This document shows, piece after piece, positions 1-8,375 of a stretch of 41,245 bases of DNA. The position numbers and the translations under genes are program-made. How positions within the stretch are numbered: position 1 is the stretch's first letter; every line of letters begins with the position of its first letter. The stretch spans positions 1-41,245 of the forward strand of contig NZ_ATVR01000030.1 in NCBI RefSeq assembly GCF_000420825.1, given 5' to 3'. The notes under the pieces are model-generated. The model did not search any database. It saw only the letters and a list, made by a program, of their open reading frames with translations, and was not told where the DNA came from. This DNA comes from Butyrivibrio sp. AE2015 (lineage in GTDB: Bacteria > Bacillota > Clostridia > Lachnospirales > Lachnospiraceae).

Positions 1-53
<53 letters not shown>

Positions 54-385
54 AAAAGTTTGATCAGGCTAGAACTAAGCTTGGCTTTTGTTCTGTCCGT
101 TATTTACTAATTTTGTTCTGAATAAATTCTCTTTCGAGCATTGGTCTTGCGAATTACTTCGTAATTCCCAAGCTTTTGCATTCGCAAAATGTAATCAGTC
201 AATCATAAATCTCATTGAGCAAACTCATTCGATTTCTGCTTTCCTGATTCCGCAATGCTCATTGCTTTTTGGAATTTTTCAGGGTTGCATTACTGTTTAT
301 TTGTCAAGGTGCAGGAGCTCGAAATCCGCTCCAGTGCTGCATTTGCAGTGCCTTGTGTTTCGCGGCTGCATCAGCAACGAATATA
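54..385 (-). other. 16S rRNA leader region
   Basis: This is the non-coding transcribed leader between the rRNA promoter and 16S. It holds short hairpins, including GAATTAC-TTC-GTAATTC at 151-167 and TTTTGC/GCAAAA at about 175-190, plausible parts of the leader or processing structure. A TTGACA occurs at 302-307 without a matching -10 box. I see no protein gene on either strand; reading frames on the plus strand here are antisense to the leader and the neighbouring membrane gene. Confidence 0.7.
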
Positions 386-445
386 AATATATCACTGAGG
401 TCCATAAGTGTCAACAACAAATTTCAATTTTTTTCAAAAAATTTA
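386..445 (-). promoter_or_regulatory. rRNA promoter with A/T-rich UP element
   Basis: On the minus strand a perfect -35 TTGACA (409-414) is followed, after exactly 17 bp, by the -10 TATATT (386-391). Just upstream (about 418-445) lie phased A and T tracts typical of an UP element. This is the best sigma-70-type promoter in the window and is correctly placed for the 16S gene. The start of transcription would be near position 379. Confidence 0.85.
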
Positions 446-478
446 TATTCGTTTACAGAGGTTCAAAATACCATTAAT

Positions 479-2173
479 TCATCTGAGGACATAACCTTTA
501 ACATCTACAGAATTTATCGTGGTTTCAGTTCCAAACTCTCCCGAGATATTGATTTCAGTTATGATAAACTCACCTTCGGGAGAAACTCTCACTTTTTGAG
601 AGATTACCTCATTTTTTCTGTCATCATCATGTATATCTGCCTTTTCCAGATCAATGAGTTTGTCAATTATCTCGCTAAGATCAGCCGTTCCTATATAGCT
701 GCCATTTTCTGTTTCAAGCTTTACACGATCTGTATTATCATCATAGATATCAGAATCAACAAAGCATATCTCTTTATATCCTTCTATATTCAAATAATCC
801 AGATGCTTGTATGCATATATGTAGAATGTATCAGATTCATAATCATCTGCTGAACCATTCTTTAATTCATCAAGCTGTTCTTTAGTATAATTATCATCAA
901 GGTACCTATTACCTGCGTATCCGCTTTCTCTCTTTATAGTCTTATATGCTTCAAAAGCTACATTTTTCTCAAAGTTTTCTCCATTTGATATAGCAGCAAA
1001 GTACTTTTCAATCCTGCTCTTTTGAGACAATAATACAACGCTCTTATAATTGGTAAATGGCACAACAAGAACAATAAAAGTCATGGCAATTATCATAAAT
1101 ATCAGACTAAATGTAATGTCTTTTGTACCAAAGAAATCAATACAGTACATAACAAAATAGATAACTTCAAAGACAATAAAAGCAAGTCCGAAGTATCTTG
1201 ATCTGGTAAAGCCATAATCTGCTACTCTCATATACAGACACATGATCTGAAGCACAATAAATGGAATGAACAGAAATGGCATGATCTTTATTGGTTTGAG
1301 AAATCTCTCCTGACAGCATCCACATGCCATTGTCCAAATAATGATCCCACATGAAAACAAAGCAGTAAGTATAGAAAATACCTGATTTTTAGGAAACTGC
1401 CATGTGAATATGATCTTAAATATATAGAGATATATTATAAAAAAAGCAACAGCAAGAAGTCCTGTAAATATATATGAGAGAACAACTTTAGAAAACTTTG
1501 AAAAATCACCCTCTGTTTTAGAAATGCCCATAAGGACGCATGGATAATCCACAAGTCCTACAAGCATTATTTCGCTTCTCATTATAAGATCAATAGATGA
1601 AGTATCAATAATAAGCACATCAAAGATCAAAAGTACCAGTAAAACTCCAAGATCTATGATCCCACAAACCAAAAGAGCTTTCATTAACCCGCAAAACGCT
1701 TTGGCCACATATGTTTCAAAGCGTTCACCAGATCTTTTATAAATGAAATAAACAGCAAGGCCTAAAGCTGTTACAAGGTAACATACAAAGATTTCAAAAG
1801 CAGTTTCAGTGAAAAAATCTGCCCTTTCAGTATTTTCCTTAAGCTTTGTATCAAGCAAAACATTTACCCATGCATAATAATATGAAATTGCAATTGAAAT
1901 GGGAATAATGACTGCATAAAGAATCGTTTTCTTTTTGTCAGAATAGCCATGATTGTGATAGATTGTTTCACACAAAAGAATTCCAGGTGTCATTCCATAT
2001 AATAGTAATTTCCAAAAGGGAATTATCGTTTTTATGACATATAGATCAGAACCCCCATCTCCCTGTACTGTCCATAATATAGTTGCTATAAGAAAAACTG
2101 ATATTGAGAACAGGTGCTCTCTTACTACATTAACAAACTTTTCCTTTATTTCTTCAGCCCACTTAAATTTCAT
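479..2173 (-). CDS. DUF4153-like polytopic membrane protein
   Basis: The product (564 aa from the start chosen here) is a multi-pass inner-membrane protein with about ten to twelve hydrophobic segments up to residue ~375, followed by a soluble C-terminal domain of ~190 residues. The join, with the motif LLSQKSRIEKYFAA, resembles DUF4153 proteins of Firmicutes, whose function is unknown. An in-frame ATG at 2179 is also possible, but the ribosome-binding site GGGGAG sits one base from it and seven bases from the ATG at 2173, so 2173 is preferred. The gene follows the CDF transporter by about 18 bases and looks like the last gene of that operon. It ends within 35 bases of the rRNA UP element, with no terminator seen between them. 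Confidence 0.6.
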   Translation of the reverse strand: MKFKWAEEIKEKFVNVVREHLFSISVFLIATILWTVQGDGGSDLYVIKTIIPFWKLLLYGMTPGILLCETIYHNHGYSDKKKTILYAVIIPISIAISYYYAWVNVLLDTKLKENTERADFFTETAFEIFVCYLVTALGLAVYFIYKRSGERFETYVAKAFCGLMKALLVCGIIDLGVLLVLLIFDVLIIDTSSIDLIMRSEIMLVGLVDYPCVLMGISKTEGDFSKFSKVVLSYIFTGLLAVAFFIIYLYIFKIIFTWQFPKNQVFSILTALFSCGIIIWTMACGCCQERFLKPIKIMPFLFIPFIVLQIMCLYMRVADYGFTRSRYFGLAFIVFEVIYFVMYCIDFFGTKDITFSLIFMIIAMTFIVLVVPFTNYKSVVLLSQKSRIEKYFAAISNGENFEKNVAFEAYKTIKRESGYAGNRYLDDNYTKEQLDELKNGSADDYESDTFYIYAYKHLDYLNIEGYKEICFVDSDIYDDNTDRVKLETENGSYIGTADLSEIIDKLIDLEKADIHDDDRKNEVISQKVRVSPEGEFIITEINISGEFGTETTINSVDVKGYVLR

Positions 2174-2191
2174 ACACATACTCCCCAGTAA

Positions 2192-3367
2192 TTACTTCTC
2201 AACACTTTTTTCTTTATCTATAGTAATATCGCACTCCATAACACCTTTTATCAAAGAATACCTTTTTAGATAATCAATTATAAAAGTGTCAGATAAGGCA
2301 TAATTATATGGAACGACCACATCGAACTTAAGTGTCTTTCTATCATCCTCACTATGGGTAATCCTAAAATCATGAAAAGAAAGCTTTGGATCTAGCTGAT
2401 AAAGAGCCTGGCTTATCTTTTTCTTAAGTTCATCTGTCTCAACGTCACCCTCAACGACAGGGTCCATATGTATAACTGCTATGCAATGATACTTCTGGTG
2501 AAGCTCATTTTCTATGGAGTCGATCATGTCATGCACTGAAACCAGATCCCTGTCAGATGGAACTTCCACATGTAGAGACATGAAAATTCTTGTGGGTCCA
2601 TAGTTATGAATAGTTATGTCGTGAACCCCAAGTACACCTTCATATGAATTAACAGTTTCGGACACATCTTTTAAAAACTCTTTACTTGGCGGTTCGCCAA
2701 GAAGTGGATTTATAGTGTCTCTCGCCGCATCCCATCCTGATCTGATAATAAGAATCGCGACTAAAATGCCGGCAAATCCATCGATATTAATTTTGAAAAA
2801 GAAATATATCAAAGTGGAAATAAAAACAATGGAAGTAGTTACAACATCCGAGATACTGTCTACAGCAACAGATTTTAAAGTAGCACTCCCAATCAGCTTA
2901 GAAGCCGAAAGATTGCTCTGAAACATAATGAGTTTTACAAAAATAGAGATAATAAGAATTATTGCAATATAGTAGTCAAAATCAACTTCACCAGGGTGGA
3001 AGATCCTGTTCATAGATTGTTGGAACAGTTCCACACCGGTAAGGATTATAAGCAAAGATACAATAAGTCCTGCAACGTATTCAAGTCTGCCATGGCCAAA
3101 AGGGTGTTCTGCATCAGCTTCCTGACCCGAGAGTTTAAATCCGATCAAAGTAACTATGGAAGAAGCGGCATCAGAAAGATTATTAAAAGCATCACCCAAA
3201 ATCGAAATTGATCCACTGATAATTCCTGCCATAAGCTTTATGATAAAAAGAAAAATATTAAAGGCAATGCCCATGGCACCACTAATGATGCCATAGCGTT
3301 GCCTTACGCCCGGATCCTGAACCTGATCATAATTTTCAATTAGTCTTTTTGCTAAAAAACAAATCAT
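2192..3367 (-). CDS. Cation diffusion facilitator (CDF) family metal transporter
   Basis: This 391-aa inner-membrane protein should export a divalent metal cation in exchange for protons. The N-terminal ~210 residues hold six predicted membrane helices with CDF signatures: GDAFNNLSDA in TM2, HPFGHGRLEY in the loop after it, and DSISD in TM5. A cytoplasmic ferredoxin-like CDF C-terminal domain follows (about 215-295), then an extra ~90-residue tail ending in charged residues. In TM2 the site reads D-x3-N rather than the D-x3-D of zinc/iron FieF, so I do not assign zinc; manganese or iron are possible. The start overlaps the stop of the thiamine pyrophosphokinase gene by four bases (ATGA), a sign of translational coupling. 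Confidence 0.9.
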   Translation of the reverse strand: MICFLAKRLIENYDQVQDPGVRQRYGIISGAMGIAFNIFLFIIKLMAGIISGSISILGDAFNNLSDAASSIVTLIGFKLSGQEADAEHPFGHGRLEYVAGLIVSLLIILTGVELFQQSMNRIFHPGEVDFDYYIAIILIISIFVKLIMFQSNLSASKLIGSATLKSVAVDSISDVVTTSIVFISTLIYFFFKINIDGFAGILVAILIIRSGWDAARDTINPLLGEPPSKEFLKDVSETVNSYEGVLGVHDITIHNYGPTRIFMSLHVEVPSDRDLVSVHDMIDSIENELHQKYHCIAVIHMDPVVEGDVETDELKKKISQALYQLDPKLSFHDFRITHSEDDRKTLKFDVVVPYNYALSDTFIIDYLKRYSLIKGVMECDITIDKEKSVEK

Positions 3368-4050
3368 ATCTCATCAGAGAAATACACTGTGATAAGTAGA
3401 GTCCCCTCTTCTACAGTTATCTCTGCCTCCTCATCGATGATAAATTCATTGCTTACTCCAAGAGGGAAGTCATTAGTAAGTGTCCCTCTCTCCAAATTAT
3501 ACATCAGTCCTTTGATTGTAACACCTTTTGAGATGTCAGAAAGCGAAAACACTGATATATAGCCGCTATTGCCCCTATGGAATTTCACTGTTTCATTATG
3601 CGCCACCAAAAGCATCTTATCATGTTCCATGATATAGCCCTTAGCGCCATGATTTCTAATAAAGTTTAGTGTCTGTATATTCGCGATCGTGTGATCAACT
3701 CTTTTTCCGCCCAGAGCACCATATAAAAAGAATTTGCGATAGCCCTTCTCAAGTCCTATCTTAACCGCCATTATAGTGTCAGTGTCGTCTTTTTTTACAT
3801 TAAGACGCACAATCCTGTCAGGATCATTTTCTTCTATTTCCATGAGATCTCTGATCGCCATCTCACCCTGCTCAGAAAGTGAATCAAAATCACCTACAAT
3901 AAGGTCTGGTAAAACACCCACATTCCTTGCATGCAGAAAGCCCGCATCACATGCAATACAAAAATCTCCTTCTTCAAGATCAATCTCAACAGGATAAAAA
4001 TCTCCTGCAGAAATGATCACACATTTTCCATCTATTATCTCACTGCTCAT
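3364..4050 (-). CDS. thiN: Thiamine pyrophosphokinase
   Basis: The enzyme transfers pyrophosphate from ATP to thiamine, making thiamine diphosphate in the cytosol. Diagnostic motifs are PDLIVGDFDS (~45-55 from the chosen start), KKDDTDTIMA and GALGGKRVDHT, in the usual order, and the 228-aa length fits the family. The reading frame continues upstream to 4092, but the ATG at 4050 overlaps the TGA of the upstream TPR gene in an ATGA quartet and gives the normal family N-terminus, so I start there. No TPP riboswitch is visible upstream; control probably comes from the operon promoter near 5.46 kb. Confidence 0.92.
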   Translation of the reverse strand: MSSEIIDGKCVIISAGDFYPVEIDLEEGDFCIACDAGFLHARNVGVLPDLIVGDFDSLSEQGEMAIRDLMEIEENDPDRIVRLNVKKDDTDTIMAVKIGLEKGYRKFFLYGALGGKRVDHTIANIQTLNFIRNHGAKGYIMEHDKMLLVAHNETVKFHRGNSGYISVFSLSDISKGVTIKGLMYNLERGTLTNDFPLGVSNEFIIDEEAEITVEEGTLLITVYFSDEI

Positions 4051-5405
4051 GCTTTTATCCTGGATTCGATAGTGTCTATATCCATAACCCACTCATTGGC
4101 ACCGCCCCAGTCACCTACAATAGTTTCATCTATGGTGCCGTCTTCATAGGTAATAGTAGTATCTAATCTGTAATTCATCTTGGCAACTTTTGTTGAATTG
4201 CCGGAAGTAATGTAGCTGTACAAATAGGTGACAGAATATTGAGTATGTGGATACAGATTATTGTCTATAGCTGCAGGCTCGTAAGAGATTGAAGCCCTCT
4301 GTACTCCGTCATCTTCAAAAAAGTTAGCCCAAAGAGTTATGACTCCTGAAGTAGATGGATTCTCATCAAAGCTAAAGAAGTGATAGCTCCACTTATCTTC
4401 ATTACAATTAAGCACTATGCCCTCTCTGCTGATAGGGACATATGTTGTATTTTCAAGAGGAGTCTCCTGCTTGTTAAGAAATACATCCCTAAGTGAAATG
4501 TACTCATCAGAAACAACAAAATTACGCAGTTCATCTACGTTTCCAACATCAAGCTGCTCAAAGATACCAGAAAATACAGAAAGAACTTCCTGAGAATTAT
4601 CAAGACACTCTGTAAAACTATCGATCTCATCTGATGACCCGAGCATAGAAGTGACATCAGATATAAGAGTTTTATATTTCAGAACATCTTCCAAATTCAG
4701 TGAAAAAGAGCTGACGTTAGGAGTCACAAAAGATAAAATAACCTTCTTAAGTTCATCACTTGGCGCATTCTGATATACAGAAAGCATAGACCTTATCATC
4801 TCTTCGTACTCAGAATAGGTTGAATTATCTGATCTGAAAAGGGAATCCGCATTTTCTCCATAGCTTGATTCAAAGCATCTTTCTGATGCTGCGTCGAGTA
4901 TTTTAAGCGCTTCTTCACTATTATTGTCATCAACAAGCACTGATAAAATAGCTTTTACTGTATCAAAATCTGCTTTTTCCTCATTCATAGCAGTAACAGA
5001 TTCATTAAGAATAATTATATGATAATTATCCAAAAGTGCTTCGTTATCAGTGTTTTCCCAGCCTGAATAAAGAGTATCCTTGGCACTTTGTGAATCATCT
5101 ATGCTAAGATAAGCACCTGCAAGATTGGCATATGCCTTAACAGATTTTGAATCGATATCAATAGCCTTAGTGTAGGATTCAATTGCAGCTTCGTAATCTG
5201 CATTTTCTGTATATTTATCCCCTGCTGCTATTGCCTTGTTTACCTTTACGAATGGGAGATGCAAGTAAATGAAATATCCTCCTACCAGCAAAAGAGCTGT
5301 AGAAGCCGCTACAATAGCGATTTTCTTCATGTCTAATCTTTTTCTGCGACGTTTTTTATATTTATATCCGGACAGATTACCGGCTTTACTTCTCTTGTAA
5401 CTCAA
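4047..5405 (-). CDS. Membrane-anchored TPR-repeat protein
   Basis: The product (452 aa) has a strongly basic N-terminus (residues ~1-24, run KKRRRKR), one membrane helix (~27-45) and then at least two tetratricopeptide repeats (~55-120), e.g. ADYEAAIESYTKAIDID. The remaining ~330 residues are acidic and rich in Ser and Asp, have no family I recognise, and are probably extracytoplasmic. The start is a TTG at 5405: AGAAGGA lies six bases upstream and an extended -10 promoter sits at 5459-5464, so an ATG further upstream (5495) would lie outside the transcript. A start at the ATG at 5333 (just before the helix) lacks a good ribosome-binding site. It is the first gene of an operon with thiN, the CDF transporter and the DUF4153-like gene. 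Confidence 0.75.
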   Translation of the reverse strand: MSYKRSKAGNLSGYKYKKRRRKRLDMKKIAIVAASTALLLVGGYFIYLHLPFVKVNKAIAAGDKYTENADYEAAIESYTKAIDIDSKSVKAYANLAGAYLSIDDSQSAKDTLYSGWENTDNEALLDNYHIIILNESVTAMNEEKADFDTVKAILSVLVDDNNSEEALKILDAASERCFESSYGENADSLFRSDNSTYSEYEEMIRSMLSVYQNAPSDELKKVILSFVTPNVSSFSLNLEDVLKYKTLISDVTSMLGSSDEIDSFTECLDNSQEVLSVFSGIFEQLDVGNVDELRNFVVSDEYISLRDVFLNKQETPLENTTYVPISREGIVLNCNEDKWSYHFFSFDENPSTSGVITLWANFFEDDGVQRASISYEPAAIDNNLYPHTQYSVTYLYSYITSGNSTKVAKMNYRLDTTITYEDGTIDETIVGDWGGANEWVMDIDTIESRIKA

Positions 5406-5458
5406 TTTAGTTCCTTCTCTTTCAAAAATTAAAAATTTATAAACTAAAAACAAGCAAT

Positions 5459-5487
5459 AGTATAACATGAAAAATAATATATCTAAA
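5459..5487 (-). promoter_or_regulatory. Promoter of the TPR-thiN-CDF operon
   Basis: On the minus strand TATACT (5459-5464) is preceded by TGT, giving an extended -10 (TGTTATACT). The -35 (TTTAGA, 17 bp upstream) is weak, as expected with an extended -10. The start would fall about 47 bases before the TTG start at 5405. Confidence 0.55.
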
Positions 5488-5511
5488 GACAGCATTTATA
5501 ACAAAATACTT

Positions 5512-5541
5512 TGACTAAAATATTGCAAAAATAATACAAAG
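5512..5541 (+). promoter_or_regulatory. Possible promoter of the RpiB-family gene
   Basis: TTGACT followed by TAATAC/ATACAA at a 15-17 bp spacing lies in the A/T-rich gap between the two divergent genes. It would give a 5' leader of about 95 bases. The spacing is ambiguous, so this is a weak call. Confidence 0.35.
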
Positions 5542-5641
5542 ATTTGAAATTCATAGACGCAATTATTTAATGCATTTAAAATAGAAGTATCGGGCAATAA
5601 ACAAATAGTATACCTATTGAAATAAAGAAAGGAATAAAAAA

Positions 5642-6286
5642 ATGAAAATTGCACTTATCAATGAAAACAGCCAGGCTGCAAAGAATGAAATGATCTTCAA
5701 TTCATTAAAAAAAGTTGCTGACAAGCATGGTTTTGAAGTATTCAACTACGGAATGTACTCAGCTGAAGACAAAGCACAGCTGACATATGTTCAGAATGGT
5801 ATCCTTGCATGTGTACTTCTTAACTCAGGTGCTGTTGACTATGTAGTAACAGGATGTGGAACAGGTGAAGGCGCTATGCTTGCATGCAACAGCTTCCCGG
5901 GAGTTATCTGCGGACATGTAACTGATCCACTTGATGCATACACATTCGCACAGATCAATGATGGAAATGCCATCTCAATTAACTTTGCACTTAAGTCAGG
6001 TTGGGGCGCTGAGCTTAACCTTGAATACATCTTTGAGAAGCTTTTCTGCGAAGGAAGCGGTCAGGGATATCCTAGAGAAAGAGCTGTTCCAGAGCAGCGT
6101 AACAAGAGAATCCTTGATGAAGTAAAGAAGGTTACTTATGTTCAGGATGTTCCATCTATCCTTAAGAATCTTGACCAGGAACTTGTAAAGGGTGCTCTTT
6201 CAGGTGAGCACTTCCTTGAGTACTTCGATGCAAACGCAAAGGACGAAAGCATCAAAGCAGCTGTTCACGAAATCCTCGGAAAGTAA
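5642..6286 (+). CDS. RpiB/LacA/LacB-family sugar-phosphate isomerase, long form
   Basis: The product (214 aa) belongs to the family of ribose-5-phosphate isomerase B and galactose-6-phosphate isomerase subunits, which interconvert aldose and ketose phosphates in the cytosol. The core (1-145) carries the phosphate/active-site loop GCGTGEGAMLACN and the following VICGHVTDP strand; in classical RpiB this loop reads CGTGIG. Classical members end near 150 residues, whereas this one has a C-terminal extension of ~65 residues rich in helix-forming Glu and Lys. The true substrate is therefore open. It is the only plus-strand protein gene, has AAAGGA nine bases before the ATG, and is closed by a strong terminator. 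Its codon use looks highly biased, suggesting good expression (inference). Confidence 0.85.
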   Translation: MKIALINENSQAAKNEMIFNSLKKVADKHGFEVFNYGMYSAEDKAQLTYVQNGILACVLLNSGAVDYVVTGCGTGEGAMLACNSFPGVICGHVTDPLDAYTFAQINDGNAISINFALKSGWGAELNLEYIFEKLFCEGSGQGYPRERAVPEQRNKRILDEVKKVTYVQDVPSILKNLDQELVKGALSGEHFLEYFDANAKDESIKAAVHEILGK

Positions 6287-6307
6287 TAAATGGCTATAAA
6301 GCAAACG

Positions 6308-6344
6308 AAAGCCCGAAAGAGCGATTTCTCTTTCGGGCTTTTAT
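6308..6344. terminator. Rho-independent terminator, probably bidirectional
   Basis: A perfect 14-bp stem (aaagcccgaaagag / ctctttcgggcttt, 6308-6321 with 6328-6341) and a six-base loop are followed by TTAT on the plus strand. It lies between converging genes, the RpiB-family gene and the arabinofuranosidase gene, and on the minus strand is also followed by a T-rich stretch. Confidence 0.85.
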
Positions 6345-6382
6345 CAACTAAATTTGCTGTTCATTGCGATAACATCTTTGTT

Positions 6383-8314
6383 TCATAATACAATTACTGC
6401 AATAGAATTGGACACAGACTCATAAATACTGTCTATAGAAACTTTATTTGAAACCAGTGCAACTTTCTGTGGCTGCTCGATGCTGTTGCAGTCATCAACA
6501 TTGCCTTTCATGGTATATAGTTGCAATTCTGGAATTATTCCATTAACTAAAGGCTTTCCATCAACCAATATCTTTGAAAGATCAATATCAACATCTTTTG
6601 CTCCGGCGTTGATTATCTTTACATATACATGCTCATCATCTTTTGACGCAGTTACATAGACTCTGTCCTTTTCAAGGTCATCAAAGTCCACATCTATCAG
6701 CTCTGTTCCTGTAAAGTTTGAATATATCTTTTGAACATAATAGCTTGGTGTTCCATAGGATGCACTAGCATCAAACCATATAAGATCCGGTTGCCACTGG
6801 GTATATCCAAGGCGGGCAAAAAGAGGTGCATATGAAGCCATAAGTACTACATCTGCGTTCTTCTCAAGACCTGTCATGAATGCAGCTTCTGCAAGAGCTG
6901 CGCCAAAGCTGTTTCTCTTTTCAGGAGCCCTGTCTGGATTTATGTGGCATGCATATTCTCCGGCAAATACTTTCCTGTGTCTGTCATAATAATCGTACAT
7001 ATGAACATTATCATAGAGCCAGTTATCTGATACATAATAGTGCTCATCTACAGCATAGCTGTAATCTGACTTTGCTTTCATTTTAGGTGAGAAATTATCC
7101 CAAGCCTCTTTATAGTGATCAGATGTAACGTCAGGTCCTGCACTTCCGCAGCACTTTATCTCAGGGTATTTCTCATGAATAGCCTTTTCAAAGACATCGT
7201 ACCTGTGGAAGAAGTCTATTTTCTTAGTCTCCCACTGCTCATTGCCGATTCCTATAAATTTAAGATCAAAGCTATCAGGATGTCCCATCTGAGCTCTCAA
7301 AGCTCCCCACTTGGTATCAGTAGCACCATTGGCAAACTCAATAAGGTCAAGAGCATCATTAACATATTCCATAAACTCCGGAGCAGAACTGTCAATGAGC
7401 TGATCTGACTGATACTGACATGCAAGACCGACATTCATTACAGGAAGCGGCTCGCAGCCAAGATATTCGCATAAAAGAAAATACTCATAAAAGCCAATTC
7501 CAAGAGTCTGGTTATAATATGGAAAATCGCCAAGATCTCGGTTTCCCTTATCATCATCATTTCCATGAACCGCCCATCTATTCCAATTGGCTTTTCTCTC
7601 TTCAGATGGACCAACAGTAAGCTTCCACTGATATCTGTTTGAGAGTTCATTGCCCTCCACTACGCAGCCGCCGGGAAATCTCATAAATCCGGGCTTTAAA
7701 TCTTTTAAAAGTTCACACAGGTCTTTCCTGAAAAGTCCAAGGACAGCATCTTCAGGATACATTCTGAACTGATCAAAGAAAGCTTCTCCTTTTTCCTTGA
7801 TAAGAACAACAAAAAGTCCTCTTTCAATATCCTTTTTAGCTGTTATCTTTGTTTCATATTTTTTCCAATAATCTCCGGAAATCGTAATCTCCTCTGAGTG
7901 ACACAGCTTTTTTCCGCCCTGTGAAAAGATATTTACAGTCACTGTCTTATTTTCTTTTACTTTTGCATAAAAGCTTACGTTAGCGGACTTACCTGCTTCA
8001 AGGTAAATTCCATCATATGCCTTGTTCGAAAAGCCTGCATTTTCTTCATTTGTCTTAACTACAAGATAATGTGGATTAACCTCATTAAGTGACTCATTAT
8101 CTGATACACTTATCTCTGACTTTGGGGCAAACGGATACGCATTCCATCCATAGAGATAAGCCCCTTTCTGATAATAATTGCACTTATGTCCGTGAGCCTC
8201 CAAAAATTCAAAGCTGCGGTTTTCAAGCATTTCTGCATGAAGTCCCCCATCAAGGCCGTAATTTATATCCTCAAAAAAAAGCCCAAACATTCCCCTACTA
8301 ATTGTCTTTCCCAT
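6383..8314 (-). CDS. Alpha-L-arabinofuranosidase, GH51 family
   Basis: This 643-aa enzyme should release terminal arabinofuranosyl groups from arabinoxylan- or arabinan-derived oligosaccharides. GH51 features are GMFGLFFEDINYGLDGGLHA at the N-terminus, RFPGGCVVEG in the barrel, the acid/base glutamate in GIGNEQW (~residue 356) and the nucleophile region FAGEYACH (~452). A beta-sandwich C-terminal domain follows from ~520. There is no signal peptide, so the enzyme is probably cytoplasmic and acts on imported oligosaccharides. AGAGGA lies eight bases before the ATG. A TATAAT at 8341-8346 could be its -10, but the best -35 (TTGATG) is 19 bp away, so the promoter is not secure. Confidence 0.93.
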   Translation of the reverse strand: MGKTISRGMFGLFFEDINYGLDGGLHAEMLENRSFEFLEAHGHKCNYYQKGAYLYGWNAYPFAPKSEISVSDNESLNEVNPHYLVVKTNEENAGFSNKAYDGIYLEAGKSANVSFYAKVKENKTVTVNIFSQGGKKLCHSEEITISGDYWKKYETKITAKKDIERGLFVVLIKEKGEAFFDQFRMYPEDAVLGLFRKDLCELLKDLKPGFMRFPGGCVVEGNELSNRYQWKLTVGPSEERKANWNRWAVHGNDDDKGNRDLGDFPYYNQTLGIGFYEYFLLCEYLGCEPLPVMNVGLACQYQSDQLIDSSAPEFMEYVNDALDLIEFANGATDTKWGALRAQMGHPDSFDLKFIGIGNEQWETKKIDFFHRYDVFEKAIHEKYPEIKCCGSAGPDVTSDHYKEAWDNFSPKMKAKSDYSYAVDEHYYVSDNWLYDNVHMYDYYDRHRKVFAGEYACHINPDRAPEKRNSFGAALAEAAFMTGLEKNADVVLMASYAPLFARLGYTQWQPDLIWFDASASYGTPSYYVQKIYSNFTGTELIDVDFDDLEKDRVYVTASKDDEHVYVKIINAGAKDVDIDLSKILVDGKPLVNGIIPELQLYTMKGNVDDCNSIEQPQKVALVSNKVSIDSIYESVSNSIAVIVL

Positions 8315-8375
8315 ACAAGCATTCCTCTCTATATCTATTTATTATATTTTATGCATAAAAAACTACATCAAATTC

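Noticed and set aside
302..307. TTGACA as a second rRNA -35 box
   Set aside because: At 15-19 bp spacing there is no TATAAT-like -10 (bases read CCCTGA), so a second promoter is not supported.
88..853. Two overlapping plus-strand reading frames (129 and 194 codons) at the left end
   Set aside because: They lie antisense to the rRNA leader/promoter and the DUF4153-like gene, have no ribosome-binding site, and their translations look like random low-complexity protein.
4051..4200. TPP riboswitch upstream of the thiamine pyrophosphokinase gene
   Set aside because: The upstream sequence is coding for the TPR protein and no THI-box sequence is visible there or near the operon promoter.
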